Assembly: GCA_037445555.1 (NCBI GenBank)
Contig: JBBIKG010000009.1
Location: forward strand, 32,632-96,631
DNA: 64,000 bases
Reading direction: 5' to 3'
Source: JAAYJT01 sp037445555
GTDB lineage: Bacteria > Bacteroidota > Bacteroidia > Bacteroidales > JAAYJT01
Position numbers and translations under genes: made by a program. The number at the start of each line of letters is the position of its first letter. Position 1 is the stretch's first letter. Below the pieces are notes generated by a model. That model was not told the DNA's origin. It saw only the letters and a list, made by a program, of their open reading frames with translations, and made no database searches. This document shows, in pieces, positions 25,941-35,385 of this stretch.

Positions 25941-26894
25941 CTACTCGAGAAATGTTTTCACTTCGCTGTTAAACACCTCGGGTTTTTCGAACATCATAAA
26001 ATGCCCGCACTTGGGCACCATAATCAGCTTGCTCCCTCTAATGAGCGATGCTCCATGCTCCGCCACCTTACGGGTGGTGCCCGGATTAAGATATCTATTG
26101 GGGATTAGCATATCGTTTTCGCCAAAAAAGATCAAGGTTGGCTTATCGAGGCCGGGCAGTTTTTCGAGTACAGGCTCATCCACCATGCCGGCTACTGATC
26201 TCGATACAGTAAGGCAATACGCATCAAAATCGCTGGCAGTGCGCATAGCGATGCGATCTTCAATCATGAATGCTGCGTCTTTCGGCATGCGGAAAAAATT
26301 GCTGGCCAGATTGGTTTCGATGGCATCCACCGGTGTAAGGCGCACCATGTTTGGAAACATCACCTCCTTGAACCAGTTTTTTTGGCCGGGATGAAAAGCC
26401 TCAAATCCTGCCGGATCCACAAGTATCAGTCGTTTGACCAAGTCGGGTTTTTCGAGGGCGAGCACCAATGCAATCTGCCCGCCCATTGAGTGGCCGGCCA
26501 GGTTGACCTGACCAAGGTTTAACTGAGCTATTAGCTCGGAAATAACCGAAGCATAAAACGACATCAACCCGCTATGCGGATTTTTTGATGATTTTCCGTA
26601 TCCCGGCAAATCAACAGCAATCACCCTGTACGCTTTGCTCAGTTCGCTGATGTTTTTCTTCCAGGCAGGCATGTAACTTCCCAAACCATGTATCATTATA
26701 ATGGTTTCATCTCCTTTTCCCTGGTCAGTGTAGGCCAGTGTGATGTCGTTGCCAAGCCGGGCATATTTTACCGGGAATCCGTAATCCATCTCGTTCATCG
26801 ACGTCAGCTTCGGGAGGTTTTTGTATGGGGTGCATGCCATTGCTGACAGCAGAATTATGAGTGCTGTTATTTTAATAGATTGAATTGTTTTCAT
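25941..26894 (-). CDS. Alpha/beta hydrolase lipoprotein
   Basis: A 317-aa hydrolase anchored in the envelope. The N-terminus has a lipoprotein signal with lipobox LSAMAC (Cys near residue 21). The alpha/beta hydrolase core shows MIHGLGSYMPAW (oxyanion), the nucleophile elbow GHSMGGQ, the acid in FFGENDML and the base in CGHFMMFEKP. The preceding gene encodes a porin 21 bp upstream, so the two are probably one operon. The substrate is unknown; likely an ester. An ATG four codons upstream (26906) is equally possible. Confidence 0.9.
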   Translation of the reverse strand: MKTIQSIKITALIILLSAMACTPYKNLPKLTSMNEMDYGFPVKYARLGNDITLAYTDQGKGDETIIMIHGLGSYMPAWKKNISELSKAYRVIAVDLPGYGKSSKNPHSGLMSFYASVISELIAQLNLGQVNLAGHSMGGQIALVLALEKPDLVKRLILVDPAGFEAFHPGQKNWFKEVMFPNMVRLTPVDAIETNLASNFFRMPKDAAFMIEDRIAMRTASDFDAYCLTVSRSVAGMVDEPVLEKLPGLDKPTLIFFGENDMLIPNRYLNPGTTRKVAEHGASLIRGSKLIMVPKCGHFMMFEKPEVFNSEVKTFLE

Positions 26895-26915
26895 GGTTCG
26901 TTGCATTTCAGGTCA

Positions 26916-28532
26916 TTAAAACATCAGCCATTTGTATACGAGAAAAGTCGTGTAGGGATACACAGGGCGTTCCATCATGTTTCCGTTCACCGGATATCCT
27001 CTGCTGTTATCCCTGCTGTCGTAGAATTTTCCAAGCCAAAGGTAGGCTCCGTGAAGTTCGAGACTCATAAAAGGACCGAAATTATAGCTAAGCGCGGCAT
27101 TAAGCTCGGCACCCATGAAACGCCCTCCGCCATTGGGCGCCAGTGGACTGGAGGCAACTGCCAGGCCTGTTTTTGCGTTGATCCTGTGAGGAATAATATC
27201 GTAAGCTAAATTGGCAGTACCACCCAACAGGCCATAGCCCATATTTGACAGGTCCGAAATGGCCGGAGTATAGCGATTGACTACGTTTGCATGCGGAAAT
27301 AGCAGATAACCGCCGGTTCCGACGAAAATGGTCGTAGGCATGCCCCAGTAATTACCGGTCACAACGCCGGTATATTTGTTGTCGTCAAGACCATATTTGT
27401 CAGGCGAGGCAAAAATGAAATCCGCTGAAAAATAGTCGTTCAGCGTACGTCCATAACGATAGGCAGCCCTGATGTTGGCTCCCACTCCTGCTATATCAGC
27501 AGCTTTCTCGTAAGTGCCTTTCACATTTTTTCGTGCAGAACCGAGATTAACATTCACGAAACCGGTAAGCTGAAAGGGGTCCAGCCAGAAGTCGGGATTG
27601 CGGCTGACAGTAGCTCCCAACCAAACAATATCGGCCCGATATTCACGCTGAAGCGGAAACACATATGCTCCGTTGTAAGTGGCTAGCAAACTTGTCAGCC
27701 CCTGACTGAAAACAGATACACCACCCTGGCCTTTGCCGCGGTCACGCACATAATACAACGAGGCTCCGGCATTCCAAAGCATACTGAGTTTTCTGTGATA
27801 CACAAGTTCGGCCAGTGTCACATCATCATCAATCTCGGTATTGTTCTCATACAGGATGTAATACCCAGCCTTTGCTTTTTGCACATCGCCATCATAGCGG
27901 GCAGTGATGCCCACGGCGTCCGTGCCCCAATAGGCCAGCCTGTAGCCTGTAGTAGTCATCTTGTCGAACATGGTGCGATAGGGATTGTAAGGAGTGTCGA
28001 ACAGTCGCTGTAACCCCAAATTAATGGCAAAATCCTTGGCAGGTATCAGTTCCAGTTCTATGTTCTGGGTCTGGATGTTCACGTTATCGGCATTGATGGC
28101 AGCTCCTTTGTTTCCGCCTATACCATAGTTTTGATCGCCCCAGGTCCAGTCAATTTCAAATGAAGCTCTGAGTAACGCCTTACCATTGAATAATTTTGGC
28201 TGGTAAATGAAAAAAGGGATGATCCGCTGTTCCACATAATTTGATACCATGGTGTCGGATGTGGCAGATGAGTTTCCTCCAAACAACCTCCCTACCAACT
28301 GCCCGTTGAAAAGGCTGGCTGAGGGGTATACATTCGTTCTCACCCCCTGGTTAATGAAGAACGCCAGAAACTGGAACTCACGGTTCGCTCTGACATTGTA
28401 TGGCAGGTCATGCGAAAATAACGTAAACCTGTTTCCGGCAGAGTACCCTTTATCCTCTCCGGTTTGGGCAATGACCGAAAGACCCACCATGCTCATCAGG
28501 AGGACAGCCGATAGATACAGTATTTTTTTCAT
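26916..28532 (-). CDS. Outer-membrane beta-barrel protein
   Basis: A 538-aa exported protein. The signal peptide is MKKILYLSAVLLMSMVG...IAQ (about 1-22). The rest is rich in aromatic and alternating polar/non-polar residues, with many short strands (FEIDWTWGDQNYGIGG, YRLAYWGTDAVGITARY, GAYLWLGKFYDSRDN), as in porin-like barrels. It ends in hydrophobic VYKWLMF, close to the usual aromatic C-terminal signal for the outer membrane. It belongs to no family I can name. It sits between a lipoprotein and a hydrolase gene. Confidence 0.8.
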   Translation of the reverse strand: MKKILYLSAVLLMSMVGLSVIAQTGEDKGYSAGNRFTLFSHDLPYNVRANREFQFLAFFINQGVRTNVYPSASLFNGQLVGRLFGGNSSATSDTMVSNYVEQRIIPFFIYQPKLFNGKALLRASFEIDWTWGDQNYGIGGNKGAAINADNVNIQTQNIELELIPAKDFAINLGLQRLFDTPYNPYRTMFDKMTTTGYRLAYWGTDAVGITARYDGDVQKAKAGYYILYENNTEIDDDVTLAELVYHRKLSMLWNAGASLYYVRDRGKGQGGVSVFSQGLTSLLATYNGAYVFPLQREYRADIVWLGATVSRNPDFWLDPFQLTGFVNVNLGSARKNVKGTYEKAADIAGVGANIRAAYRYGRTLNDYFSADFIFASPDKYGLDDNKYTGVVTGNYWGMPTTIFVGTGGYLLFPHANVVNRYTPAISDLSNMGYGLLGGTANLAYDIIPHRINAKTGLAVASSPLAPNGGGRFMGAELNAALSYNFGPFMSLELHGAYLWLGKFYDSRDNSRGYPVNGNMMERPVYPYTTFLVYKWLMF

Positions 28533-28551
28533 ATTCTATTGAGTTTAATTG

Positions 28552-28591
28552 AAAAGGCAGAGCCATTCTTTCAACTGAATCGGCTCTGCCT
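28552..28591 (-). terminator. Hairpin between the lipoprotein and porin genes
   Basis: A perfect 10-bp stem (AGGCAGAGCC / GGCTCTGCCT) with a 17-base loop and TTTT on the minus strand. It could end the lipoprotein transcript or attenuate readthrough into the porin gene. Confidence 0.7.
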
Positions 28592-28629
28592 CATTACATC
28601 TCTGATGAATTTTATTGCTAACGTAATTC

Positions 28630-29457
28630 TTAGTTGGTGCGTACAAATTTCTGGATATTGATGGTGCCCAGTGTCCCCCCGTTTGAACTGCCAAAGCCTC
28701 CGGCTGGTGTTGGAGGAGTATTTTGAGTACCGGAAGTTTGAACTATTTCGTACCACAATACTTCCGGATTGGTCTTAATTTCAAAGATGCCCGCAGCCGT
28801 AGCTACATAGGGTTCGGCCTGGTTGATATCAATGGTCCATATATTTCCGACCACAGATTTATTGATCTGATAGGTGCCTCTAAAGATCAGGTTCGGTGTG
28901 GTAGTTGTGTTACCAATGTTGAATTGGTTCACGATGTAGGTGTAGTCCGTTTTGAATTCGGCGGTGACTTTTGCCACGTTGAAATAGGTAACAAGAAGAG
29001 GAGCCACATTGGTTCCTTCACTGAGCCATTTACCCATGATGGCAAGTTCTTTGGTCGCTACGTTTGATTCAATGGACTGAGCTGCATCCATGGCCGCTCC
29101 GTCGGCATCATAAACCGATGTAGCCGAAGCAGGTTTAACCAAAAACTTGCTGTTTTCAGGAACCACTGAAGTAATGGTAAGGGTGATTAGTGCTGTGTTG
29201 GTTCCGGCAGTATGTGTTACAATATAGGTAAACACTACGCCGGCAGGTGCTGTAACAGTAAGATTGGAAGCCGATAACCCGCCGGTTTTGTTGGCACTGG
29301 CGTACACGTCCTCGGTAAAGAGTACTGTAAGGGTTTTGTTGTCTGCCGACAATGTAGCTGACTTGAATTTCGGTGACTGATTTTCTTCAGTGCATGAAGA
29401 AAACCCAAGAACAAGAGCCATTAGAATGAAAAGTGGAAATAAAGGAATACGTTTCAT
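28630..29457 (-). CDS. Lipoprotein with bacterial Ig-like (SbsA-type) domain
   Basis: A 275-aa lipoprotein. The signal peptide ends in the lipobox GFSSC (Cys near residue 22). Residues about 30-125 fit an SbsA-like Ig domain of the type SPKFKSATLSADNKTLTVLFTEDVYA..., often found in surface proteins with calcium-binding or adhesive folds. The C-terminal half (MGKWLSEGTNVAPLL..., then a beta-rich part) is a second, unrecognised domain resembling lipocalin-like fragments. A Gly/Pro linker (TPPTPAGGFGSSNGG) precedes the end. It heads the cluster of three envelope genes. Confidence 0.8.
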   Translation of the reverse strand: MKRIPLFPLFILMALVLGFSSCTEENQSPKFKSATLSADNKTLTVLFTEDVYASANKTGGLSASNLTVTAPAGVVFTYIVTHTAGTNTALITLTITSVVPENSKFLVKPASATSVYDADGAAMDAAQSIESNVATKELAIMGKWLSEGTNVAPLLVTYFNVAKVTAEFKTDYTYIVNQFNIGNTTTTPNLIFRGTYQINKSVVGNIWTIDINQAEPYVATAAGIFEIKTNPEVLWYEIVQTSGTQNTPPTPAGGFGSSNGGTLGTINIQKFVRTN

Positions 29458-29634
29458 AAAGTTAAGGGTTTAAGTGATTATCGTTTAAAGAATTAAAGAT
29501 ACATAACAATTACTGGATAGTGGCCTATGGGCAGCAATATTTTCAGGATTGACTTAATTGATTTTTACAATAAGATAAATCTGTAACTAATTGATAATGA
29601 ATTCTTAGGGTTGTGTATAAATACTATTGACTTG

Positions 29635-30669
29635 CTATCCTCCCCATCTTATTACATTTGCACCCCAGGCGTATCCTATGCCGGCAGCCACCATCGATAC
29701 CACCGTGCCTTCGGCCACCAACTTCTGTTGCACTGCCAGGTGAAGTGAAAGAATGGGGTCAATCTGACCCAGGTGCCCATAGTGTTCAAGATAGATGGAT
29801 TGATCTGCGCTAAGGCCTAGCTCGGTGACAAAACTTTGATACATCGAACGTTTAAAGTGGAGAGCAGCCAGGTATCCCAGCCTGTCTCTCGATATCCCTG
29901 ATTTGATGAATGCCTTTTCAATACAGGTCATCCAGTTGTTCATCGAGACAAGGTTCAGGCGGCTTTTCATGTGTTTCTCATCAAATAATCGCAAAGACTT
30001 ATATGCCAGGTGAACATTTTCAGCGTTGATAGGTTTCTCTGTACCGCCGTACTCTACCCCGGCATCGCGGGCCATCGTTCCATCTGTGATAATATGTGTG
30101 CCAAATAAAAGGTTCTTACCATGGTCTCTTTTAAGCAGGATGGCGCCTCCCCCTGCACCTAGGTTATACATAAAAGAAATGGAACTGTCGGTATAGTCGA
30201 TAAAATCACCGTTACGATACCCCCCGGCAATCATTACTGTCTTGATTTCAGGGTCGGACAACATCATGTCTTTGGCTATTTTCATAGCGGCAACGGCAGA
30301 GCAGCAACGCTGCTGCAGGTCAATAGCCCAGGCATTGTCAGCCCCCAACCGCTGTTGGATATATATACCCGAGGTCGTCAGCGGATATTCTTTCCATTCT
30401 TCCCCGATGCAAAGTATCAGGTCGATTTCAGAAGGCTTCATGCCGCTGTTGCGCAGGCAATCAATAGCTGCCAGGGCACCCATTTCCTGCGTGCCGTCAC
30501 CTGGTCCGGGTATGGCTTTTTCAACGATACCCAGTTTTTGCACAATAGCCTTCTCATCCCATTTTCCGTCTGTGGCGTCGGCAATCTGGGCCGCACTCAT
30601 GCGGGCAGACGGAATATATATTCCCGTAGATATAATCCCTACATTCTGCTGATCATCTGTTGATTTCAT
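29635..30669 (-). CDS. KASIII-like thiolase-fold protein (divergent)
   Basis: A 344-aa protein of the ketoacyl synthase III/HMG-CoA synthase superfamily. It has GIISTGIYIPSARM, the Cys loop DLQRCCSAVAAM, GAGGGAILL and a catalytic-type His in ALHFKRS. The usual Asn of the Cys-His-Asn triad (GNTSAAS in FabH) is replaced: the sequence reads YGHLGQIDP. It is therefore unlikely to be an ordinary FabH. It lies 16 bp downstream of another KASIII-like gene at the end of an acyl-CoA operon. The longer frame upstream of ATG 30669 overlaps that gene and is not used. Confidence 0.75.
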   Translation of the reverse strand: MKSTDDQQNVGIISTGIYIPSARMSAAQIADATDGKWDEKAIVQKLGIVEKAIPGPGDGTQEMGALAAIDCLRNSGMKPSEIDLILCIGEEWKEYPLTTSGIYIQQRLGADNAWAIDLQQRCCSAVAAMKIAKDMMLSDPEIKTVMIAGGYRNGDFIDYTDSSISFMYNLGAGGGAILLKRDHGKNLLFGTHIITDGTMARDAGVEYGGTEKPINAENVHLAYKSLRLFDEKHMKSRLNLVSMNNWMTCIEKAFIKSGISRDRLGYLAALHFKRSMYQSFVTELGLSADQSIYLEHYGHLGQIDPILSLHLAVQQKLVAEGTVVSMVAAGIGYAWGANVIRWGG

Positions 30670-30685
30670 AACAAAGGATTCAGTA

Positions 30686-31693
30686 TCAGTACACAAATAC
30701 ACTTCCTCCAACGGCCAGCCCTGCCCCTGAAGCCACAAATATCACACGGTCGCCACGTCGTATACGGCCTTCGCCCACGGCATGATGAAAGGCCATAGGT
30801 ACGCATCCCGAACCCGTATAGCCATATTTGTCCATCACAGTAGTGGTTTTGCCCGGATCAGCGCCTAAAATTTCCATCACCCGTTTGATTACCGAGTGAT
30901 TAATCTGTGTAAAAATATAGTGGTCAATCTGTTCTTTTTCAAGATGGTACTTCTGAAGAAGCTTTTCCACTACCATCGGCCAAAGACGTACATTGCGTTC
31001 GCCTGGAAGAGGCTTCAGGCTAAGAAGGCCCTGCCTGTTTTCGTCCAGTACCTTGAGGGTTACTGGCTCATGTGTGCCTCCGGCGTACACGCCGATAAAG
31101 TCATGCTGTGTGCCGTCGGTTAACAATTGACTGCCGATGTAGTAAGAGCCTGAGCCTGTGTTTCTTTCCAGAACAACGGCTCCTGCGCCATCAGCAAAGA
31201 TGGAGTAACCAAATGCATCATCTTTCCTCAGATAAGCGGGCATATTATACACACCAACCACCACTGCATAGCGAATTGCTTCATCCGTGGCCATTATGCG
31301 GGCGACATTATCGAGGGCAATGGTAAAACTGGCACAGGATGCTGACACATCAAACGTCGATGCCCAGGTTTCCTTTCCCTGAAGCCTGCCCTGCAAAAGG
31401 ATAGATGTGGCAGGAGTGATGTACTCAGGAGTGTCGGTGGCGACAATGATCAGATTCAGGTCTTCAGCGTTGATACCTGCATTACGCAAGGCCTGCTCAG
31501 CAGCAAAGGTGGCAAAATCTGCTGTGGTTTCATTCAGGTTGCGCAAATGAGCGATGTGCCGCGAATAGATACCTAGCTTACTTTCGAGTTTGGCGGCATC
31601 TATTTCAAGCCCTGTCAGCTGTTGAAGCTCTTTGTTGGGTATAGGGCTTCCTGGAGCGTAAATCCCTGATCCTATGATTCTTACTGGTAACAT
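30686..31693 (-). CDS. KASIII-like 3-oxoacyl synthase (divergent catalytic Asn)
   Basis: A 335-aa KASIII family protein. It has the FabH layout: RIIGSGIYAPGSPIPN, DVSASCASFTIAL with the catalytic Cys, FADGAGAVVLER and a His in FTQINHSVI. The position of the third triad residue reads KYGYTGSGCVP, i.e. Tyr instead of Asn. Together with the neighbouring paralogue it may form a heteromer or a specialised acyltransferase. True fatty-acid FabH seems unlikely in this setting of thiolase, CoA-transferase and symporter. The start ATG at 31693 follows the CoA-transferase stop by 9 bp. Confidence 0.78.
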   Translation of the reverse strand: MLPVRIIGSGIYAPGSPIPNKELQQLTGLEIDAAKLESKLGIYSRHIAHLRNLNETTADFATFAAEQALRNAGINAEDLNLIIVATDTPEYITPATSILLQGRLQGKETWASTFDVSASCASFTIALDNVARIMATDEAIRYAVVVGVYNMPAYLRKDDAFGYSIFADGAGAVVLERNTGSGSYYIGSQLLTDGTQHDFIGVYAGGTHEPVTLKVLDENRQGLLSLKPLPGERNVRLWPMVVEKLLQKYHLEKEQIDHYIFTQINHSVIKRVMEILGADPGKTTTVMDKYGYTGSGCVPMAFHHAVGEGRIRRGDRVIFVASGAGLAVGGSVFVY

Positions 31694-31702
31694 ATTTAAA
31701 TT

Positions 31703-33013
31703 TTACAGATAACCTAGCCTTTGAGCCTGTTCTTTAAGGACATTACGAAAGTCGGGATGAGCTATGGAGATAAGTGCGAGGGTCCTCTCCTTAATGGTAC
31801 GTCCTGTAAGGCGAACGCTTCCCCATTCGGTTACAATGTAATCAGTATTGCTGCGGTGCAGGGTTACGGCGGTTCCCTCAGGCAGCACAGGAACAATTGT
31901 CGAGATCTGGCCGTTGCGGGCGGTAGAGCGACAGGCTATAATCGATTTGCCTTGTCCGTCGGTACCTTCGATGGCACCGGCTGCTGTATCGGTTTGCCCT
32001 CCTGTACCCGAGTACTGTTCGGTGCCGATCGATTCGCTGGCTACCTGGCCGGTAAAATCAATCATCAGGCAGGTATTGATCGAAACCATTTTCCTGTTTT
32101 GTTTGACGACACAGGGGTCATTCACATACTTGCCTCGCAGAAACTCCACCGCCATGTTGTTGTTGAGCCACTTGTAAAGTTTCTCGCTTCCCATGGCAAA
32201 CGTACATATGAATTTGTCCTTATGTATAGACTTGTGCTTGTTGGTGATTACACCGGCTTCGTAAAGCTCCATCATGCTGTCAACAAACATTTCGGTATGT
32301 ACCCCAAGGTCTTTTTTGTTTTTCAGCGACAGAGCGCAGGCATTCGGTATTTCCCCAATGCCAAGCTGAATGGTAGATCTGTCTTCCACCAGGTCAGCGA
32401 TATACTGACCTATGCGCATGGCCGTTTCGTCAGGTGCCGGAGCCGGAAGGGTAGGAGGTGTTTGCGGGTATTCCACAAAATAATCCACCTCCGAGACATG
32501 CACATGGGTGTCGCCAAAGGTGCGCGGCAATTGTTCATTAACCTCCAGAACCACAATGTCTGCCGCCTCAAGAATGTCTTTTTCATAGGTGATGCCAAGC
32601 GAAAGCGAAACATAACCTTTTTCATCCGGAGGGGTACATGTGCCAAAAAACAGGTGGGGATTGCGTACTTTAAGACGGTCAGTGGCAGCTCGGTGCAACA
32701 TGTTCGGAACGTATGTCACCGTACCCGTTTTTGCCTTCACAGCCTGACGTGAGCCACCGGCATGAAACCAGCTGCACAGCTCGAAATGTCCCCTCATTTC
32801 GGGAAGAATGTAGAAATCATAGGGCTTGAGCGTCAGTACCGAGAACACTTTGACATTCTGAACTCTTTCTTTAACAATATGAAACCTTGACATGCAACCC
32901 TGAGGTTCGCTCGCACATTGGGCTACTATTACATCGCTATCACTTCGTATCAGGCTTATGGCTTCGTCGATAGTGATAAGTTTACTTTTATAATGCGACT
33001 GAAAGGATCTCAT
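31703..33013 (-). CDS. Acetyl-CoA hydrolase/transferase family CoA-transferase
   Basis: A 436-aa CoA-transferase of the family that includes 4-hydroxybutyrate CoA-transferase. Seen: TCTPPDEKGYVSLSLGITYE in the N-terminal half, IQLGIGEIPNA, and VHTEMFVDSM with the probable catalytic Glu. The C-terminal signature GGQTDTAAGAI is followed by EWGSVRLTGRTIKERT. It moves CoA from acetyl-CoA or another donor to a short organic acid. Its ATG overlaps the stop of the symporter by one base (TAATG), so import and activation are coupled. The exact acid is not readable from sequence. Confidence 0.88.
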   Translation of the reverse strand: MRSFQSHYKSKLITIDEAISLIRSDSDVIVAQCASEPQGCMSRFHIVKERVQNVKVFSVLTLKPYDFYILPEMRGHFELCSWFHAGGSRQAVKAKTGTVTYVPNMLHRAATDRLKVRNPHLFFGTCTPPDEKGYVSLSLGITYEKDILEAADIVVLEVNEQLPRTFGDTHVHVSEVDYFVEYPQTPPTLPAPAPDETAMRIGQYIADLVEDRSTIQLGIGEIPNACALSLKNKKDLGVHTEMFVDSMMELYEAGVITNKHKSIHKDKFICTFAMGSEKLYKWLNNNMAVEFLRGKYVNDPCVVKQNRKMVSINTCLMIDFTGQVASESIGTEQYSGTGGQTDTAAGAIEGTDGQGKSIIACRSTARNGQISTIVPVLPEGTAVTLHRSNTDYIVTEWGSVRLTGRTIKERTLALISIAHPDFRNVLKEQAQRLGYL

Positions 33014-34575
33014 TAGGTTTGATTTTGTTTGTAAGCGGAAATTCGGGTGGTTATCAGATGGATAGTCAGGCTTACGGCTACAGAGATGACTATAGCCATC
33101 GCTGCTGCCATAGCCGGATTTTGGGTTGATCCTGAAAAATACCTGTCAGCACTGCCCAGACTTATGGTATTGCCTTTAATCAGCACCGGAAGAATGTAGT
33201 AAATGGTAAAATATACTGTCATGGCAGTCAGTGATCCTGCTACCGCTGTAATAATCCTTACACTTCTGATGAAGATCCCGAATACGATAGGAATGAAACA
33301 TATAGAGAAAAATGAATACACTCCGTTTTGAGCAAAAATGGCAACACTTAGATTAGGGCGCAGCAGCTGCTCGCGCGAAGCCAAAAATGCTGCCAGTGCC
33401 ATACCCGCTATTACGATTCTGTTGATGAGGATATATTTATTTTCATTGTGGATATGGGCACCAAATAAAGGCCTGATGATATCGGAGGTTACGGTAGTGC
33501 TCAGGCTTTGTATAAGGCCTTCGATGGTGGATAACCCGGCACTTAAAAGGCCCATAATTACTATAAGCCCTATAGCGACCGCCATCCAGCCTTGCGAGAA
33601 TACTTTGATGACATAGGCTGGGATGATTCCATCTACACCAAGCGCCCTGCCATTGGCCATCAGACCGGGGAATGTTATGCGGGCGTAGAGGCCTGTAACT
33701 ACCACCGAATAAAACAATGCCTGGATCAGTACTGCTGCGACAAGAAATTTATTGACATCCGCTTCGCGCTTAAGCAACAGGGACTTGGTGATAATATGAG
33801 GCTGGCAGACAACGGCAGCCCCCACAATCATCTGCACCATAATGATTTCGAAAAAACTCCTGAACAAAGGACTGTTACCGTTTACTGGCTGTGTAAGCAT
33901 CGGGTCAATAGTCCTGAGTTTGTCAAAAAAGCTCAGAACACCATCCTTCAGATACTCATAGCCTGAACATAAAAGGATGATGGCAACAGCTACCATTACA
34001 AACGCCTGCACGGTATTGGTATAGACCATGGAATTCGCTCCGCCGAACATCATGTAGCTGAAAACAAATGTAACGACGGCCAGTAATACCCATATCTCGT
34101 TCAGATTCAACGCCTGGCTGAGCACTTTGGTGATTGCAACCAGTATCAGCACTATAAATGTCAACAGTAAGACAGATAGAAAGGCAATGAACAATTTATA
34201 GGATTTGCTGTCGTAGCGGCTGCCTATCCATCCGGCCAACGTCATTGCCTTCACGCTGCTTCCGAATTTCCTGAAACTTTTTGTCAGTACGATCAGTGAA
34301 ATCAGAGATGCCAGCGGAAAAAACACGCCGAATGACAGCACGGCGCTAAGGCCGTAGTTTGCAATCAGTCCGGGGTTAATCACAAAGGTGGCGGCGCTGG
34401 TCATGGCGGCTGCCAGCGACAGCCCGACAAACCACGGCGAGAAGTTGATCGAGCCCAAAGCGTAGTCACTGATACTGCGGGTTCTCAATGCTCCTCTGAC
34501 AACAAAAAACAAGATGGCCGTGGCATAGGCTATAATTAAAATCCATCCGCCGATGACCTGTTCAGGGGTTGCCAT
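33013..34575 (-). CDS. Sodium:solute symporter family transporter
   Basis: A 520-aa inner-membrane protein with about 13 hydrophobic helices, the SSS family topology. GLSLAAAMTSAATFVINPGLIANYG matches the first conserved region (substrate and sodium binding), and IMGLLSAGLSTIEGLIQSLSTTV matches the second. SSS members carry acetate, proline, pantothenate, sugars or short acids with Na+. The operon partners suggest a short carboxylic acid. It lies 57 bp downstream of the SDR gene and overlaps the CoA-transferase gene by one base. Confidence 0.92.
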   Translation of the reverse strand: MATPEQVIGGWILIIAYATAILFFVVRGALRTRSISDYALGSINFSPWFVGLSLAAAMTSAATFVINPGLIANYGLSAVLSFGVFFPLASLISLIVLTKSFRKFGSSVKAMTLAGWIGSRYDSKSYKLFIAFLSVLLLTFIVLILVAITKVLSQALNLNEIWVLLAVVTFVFSYMMFGGANSMVYTNTVQAFVMVAVAIILLCSGYEYLKDGVLSFFDKLRTIDPMLTQPVNGNSPLFRSFFEIIMVQMIVGAAVVCQPHIITKSLLLKREADVNKFLVAAVLIQALFYSVVVTGLYARITFPGLMANGRALGVDGIIPAYVIKVFSQGWMAVAIGLIVIMGLLSAGLSTIEGLIQSLSTTVTSDIIRPLFGAHIHNENKYILINRIVIAGMALAAFLASREQLLRPNLSVAIFAQNGVYSFFSICFIPIVFGIFIRSVRIITAVAGSLTAMTVYFTIYYILPVLIKGNTISLGSADRYFSGSTQNPAMAAAMAIVISVAVSLTIHLITTRISAYKQNQT

Positions 34576-34632
34576 GTGATTTAGATTTGGTAGCTACAAA
34601 GGTCCGCAAATTCAGTTTAAGAAAAGGAGGCG

Positions 34633-35376
34633 CTAAATCGTTACTCCGCCATCCACACTCAGCACTGCACCGTTCACAAAAGCTGCTTCGCGGCTGGCCA
34701 GGTAAAGGTACGCAGCTGCTATTTCCTCGGGCTTTCCAAGACGCCCTGCCGGTGTTTTGTCTTTCATCGCTTGCAGAATATTTTCTGGCATCTTTGCCAC
34801 CATTTCGGTTTCAATAAAACCGGGAGCCACGGCGTTGACGGTGATTCCTTTTCGTCCCAGTTCCTTTGCCAGGGTTTTGGTCATTCCGATCATTCCAGCC
34901 TTGGCAGCTACGTAGTTGGTTTGTCCAAAATTGCCATACAGCGCTACTACAGAAGAGGTATTGATGATCCTGCCGAAGTTTTTTTCCAACATATATCCTG
35001 CCACAACCCGTGTGCAGTTAAACACTCCGGTCAGGTCTACATCGATCACCTGCTGCCATAGGTCGGGGGTCATTTTTTTCAGAGTGCTGTCGCGGGTGAT
35101 ACCAGCATTGTTGATCAAAATATCGATTCGGCCGTATTTTGCGTAAACCTCAGCCGCAGCTTTTTCAACCATGTCGTACTTGGCTGTATTTACTCTCATG
35201 AATGCTGCTTCCATGCCTTGATGTAACAGTTCAGTGGCCAATGCCTGTCCCTTATCTTCATTAAGGTCCCAGATGACGACTTTAGCCCCTTCAGAGGCAA
35301 ATAATTGCACGGCGGCTTTACCTATGCCATCGGCTCCGCCCGTGATGATGGCTACTTGTTCCAAGAGTTTTTTCAT
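34633..35376 (-). CDS. SDR-family 3-oxoacyl reductase / acetoacetyl-CoA reductase
   Basis: A 247-aa classical short-chain dehydrogenase. Cofactor motif TGGADGIGK is at residues 12-20, then NNAG (about 88), the catalytic Ser in NTSSVVALYGN, YVAAK with Tyr and Lys, and the C-terminal GFIETEMVAKMP and FVNGAVLSVDGG typical of FabG/PhaB. It would interconvert a 3-oxoacyl thioester and its (R)-3-hydroxy form with NAD(P)H. Next to a thiolase this is the arrangement of phaA-phaB-like genes. Direction in vivo is not readable. Confidence 0.9.
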   Translation of the reverse strand: MKKLLEQVAIITGGADGIGKAAVQLFASEGAKVVIWDLNEDKGQALATELLHQGMEAAFMRVNTAKYDMVEKAAAEVYAKYGRIDILINNAGITRDSTLKKMTPDLWQQVIDVDLTGVFNCTRVVAGYMLEKNFGRIINTSSVVALYGNFGQTNYVAAKAGMIGMTKTLAKELGRKGITVNAVAPGFIETEMVAKMPENILQAMKDKTPAGRLGKPEEIAAAYLYLASREAAFVNGAVLSVDGGVTI

Positions 35377-35385
35377 AGCTGTGAT

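Noticed and set aside
31721..32752. 343-codon open frame on the plus strand
   Set aside because: Lies wholly antisense to the CoA-transferase gene, whose motifs are clear; the frame has no recognisable domain.
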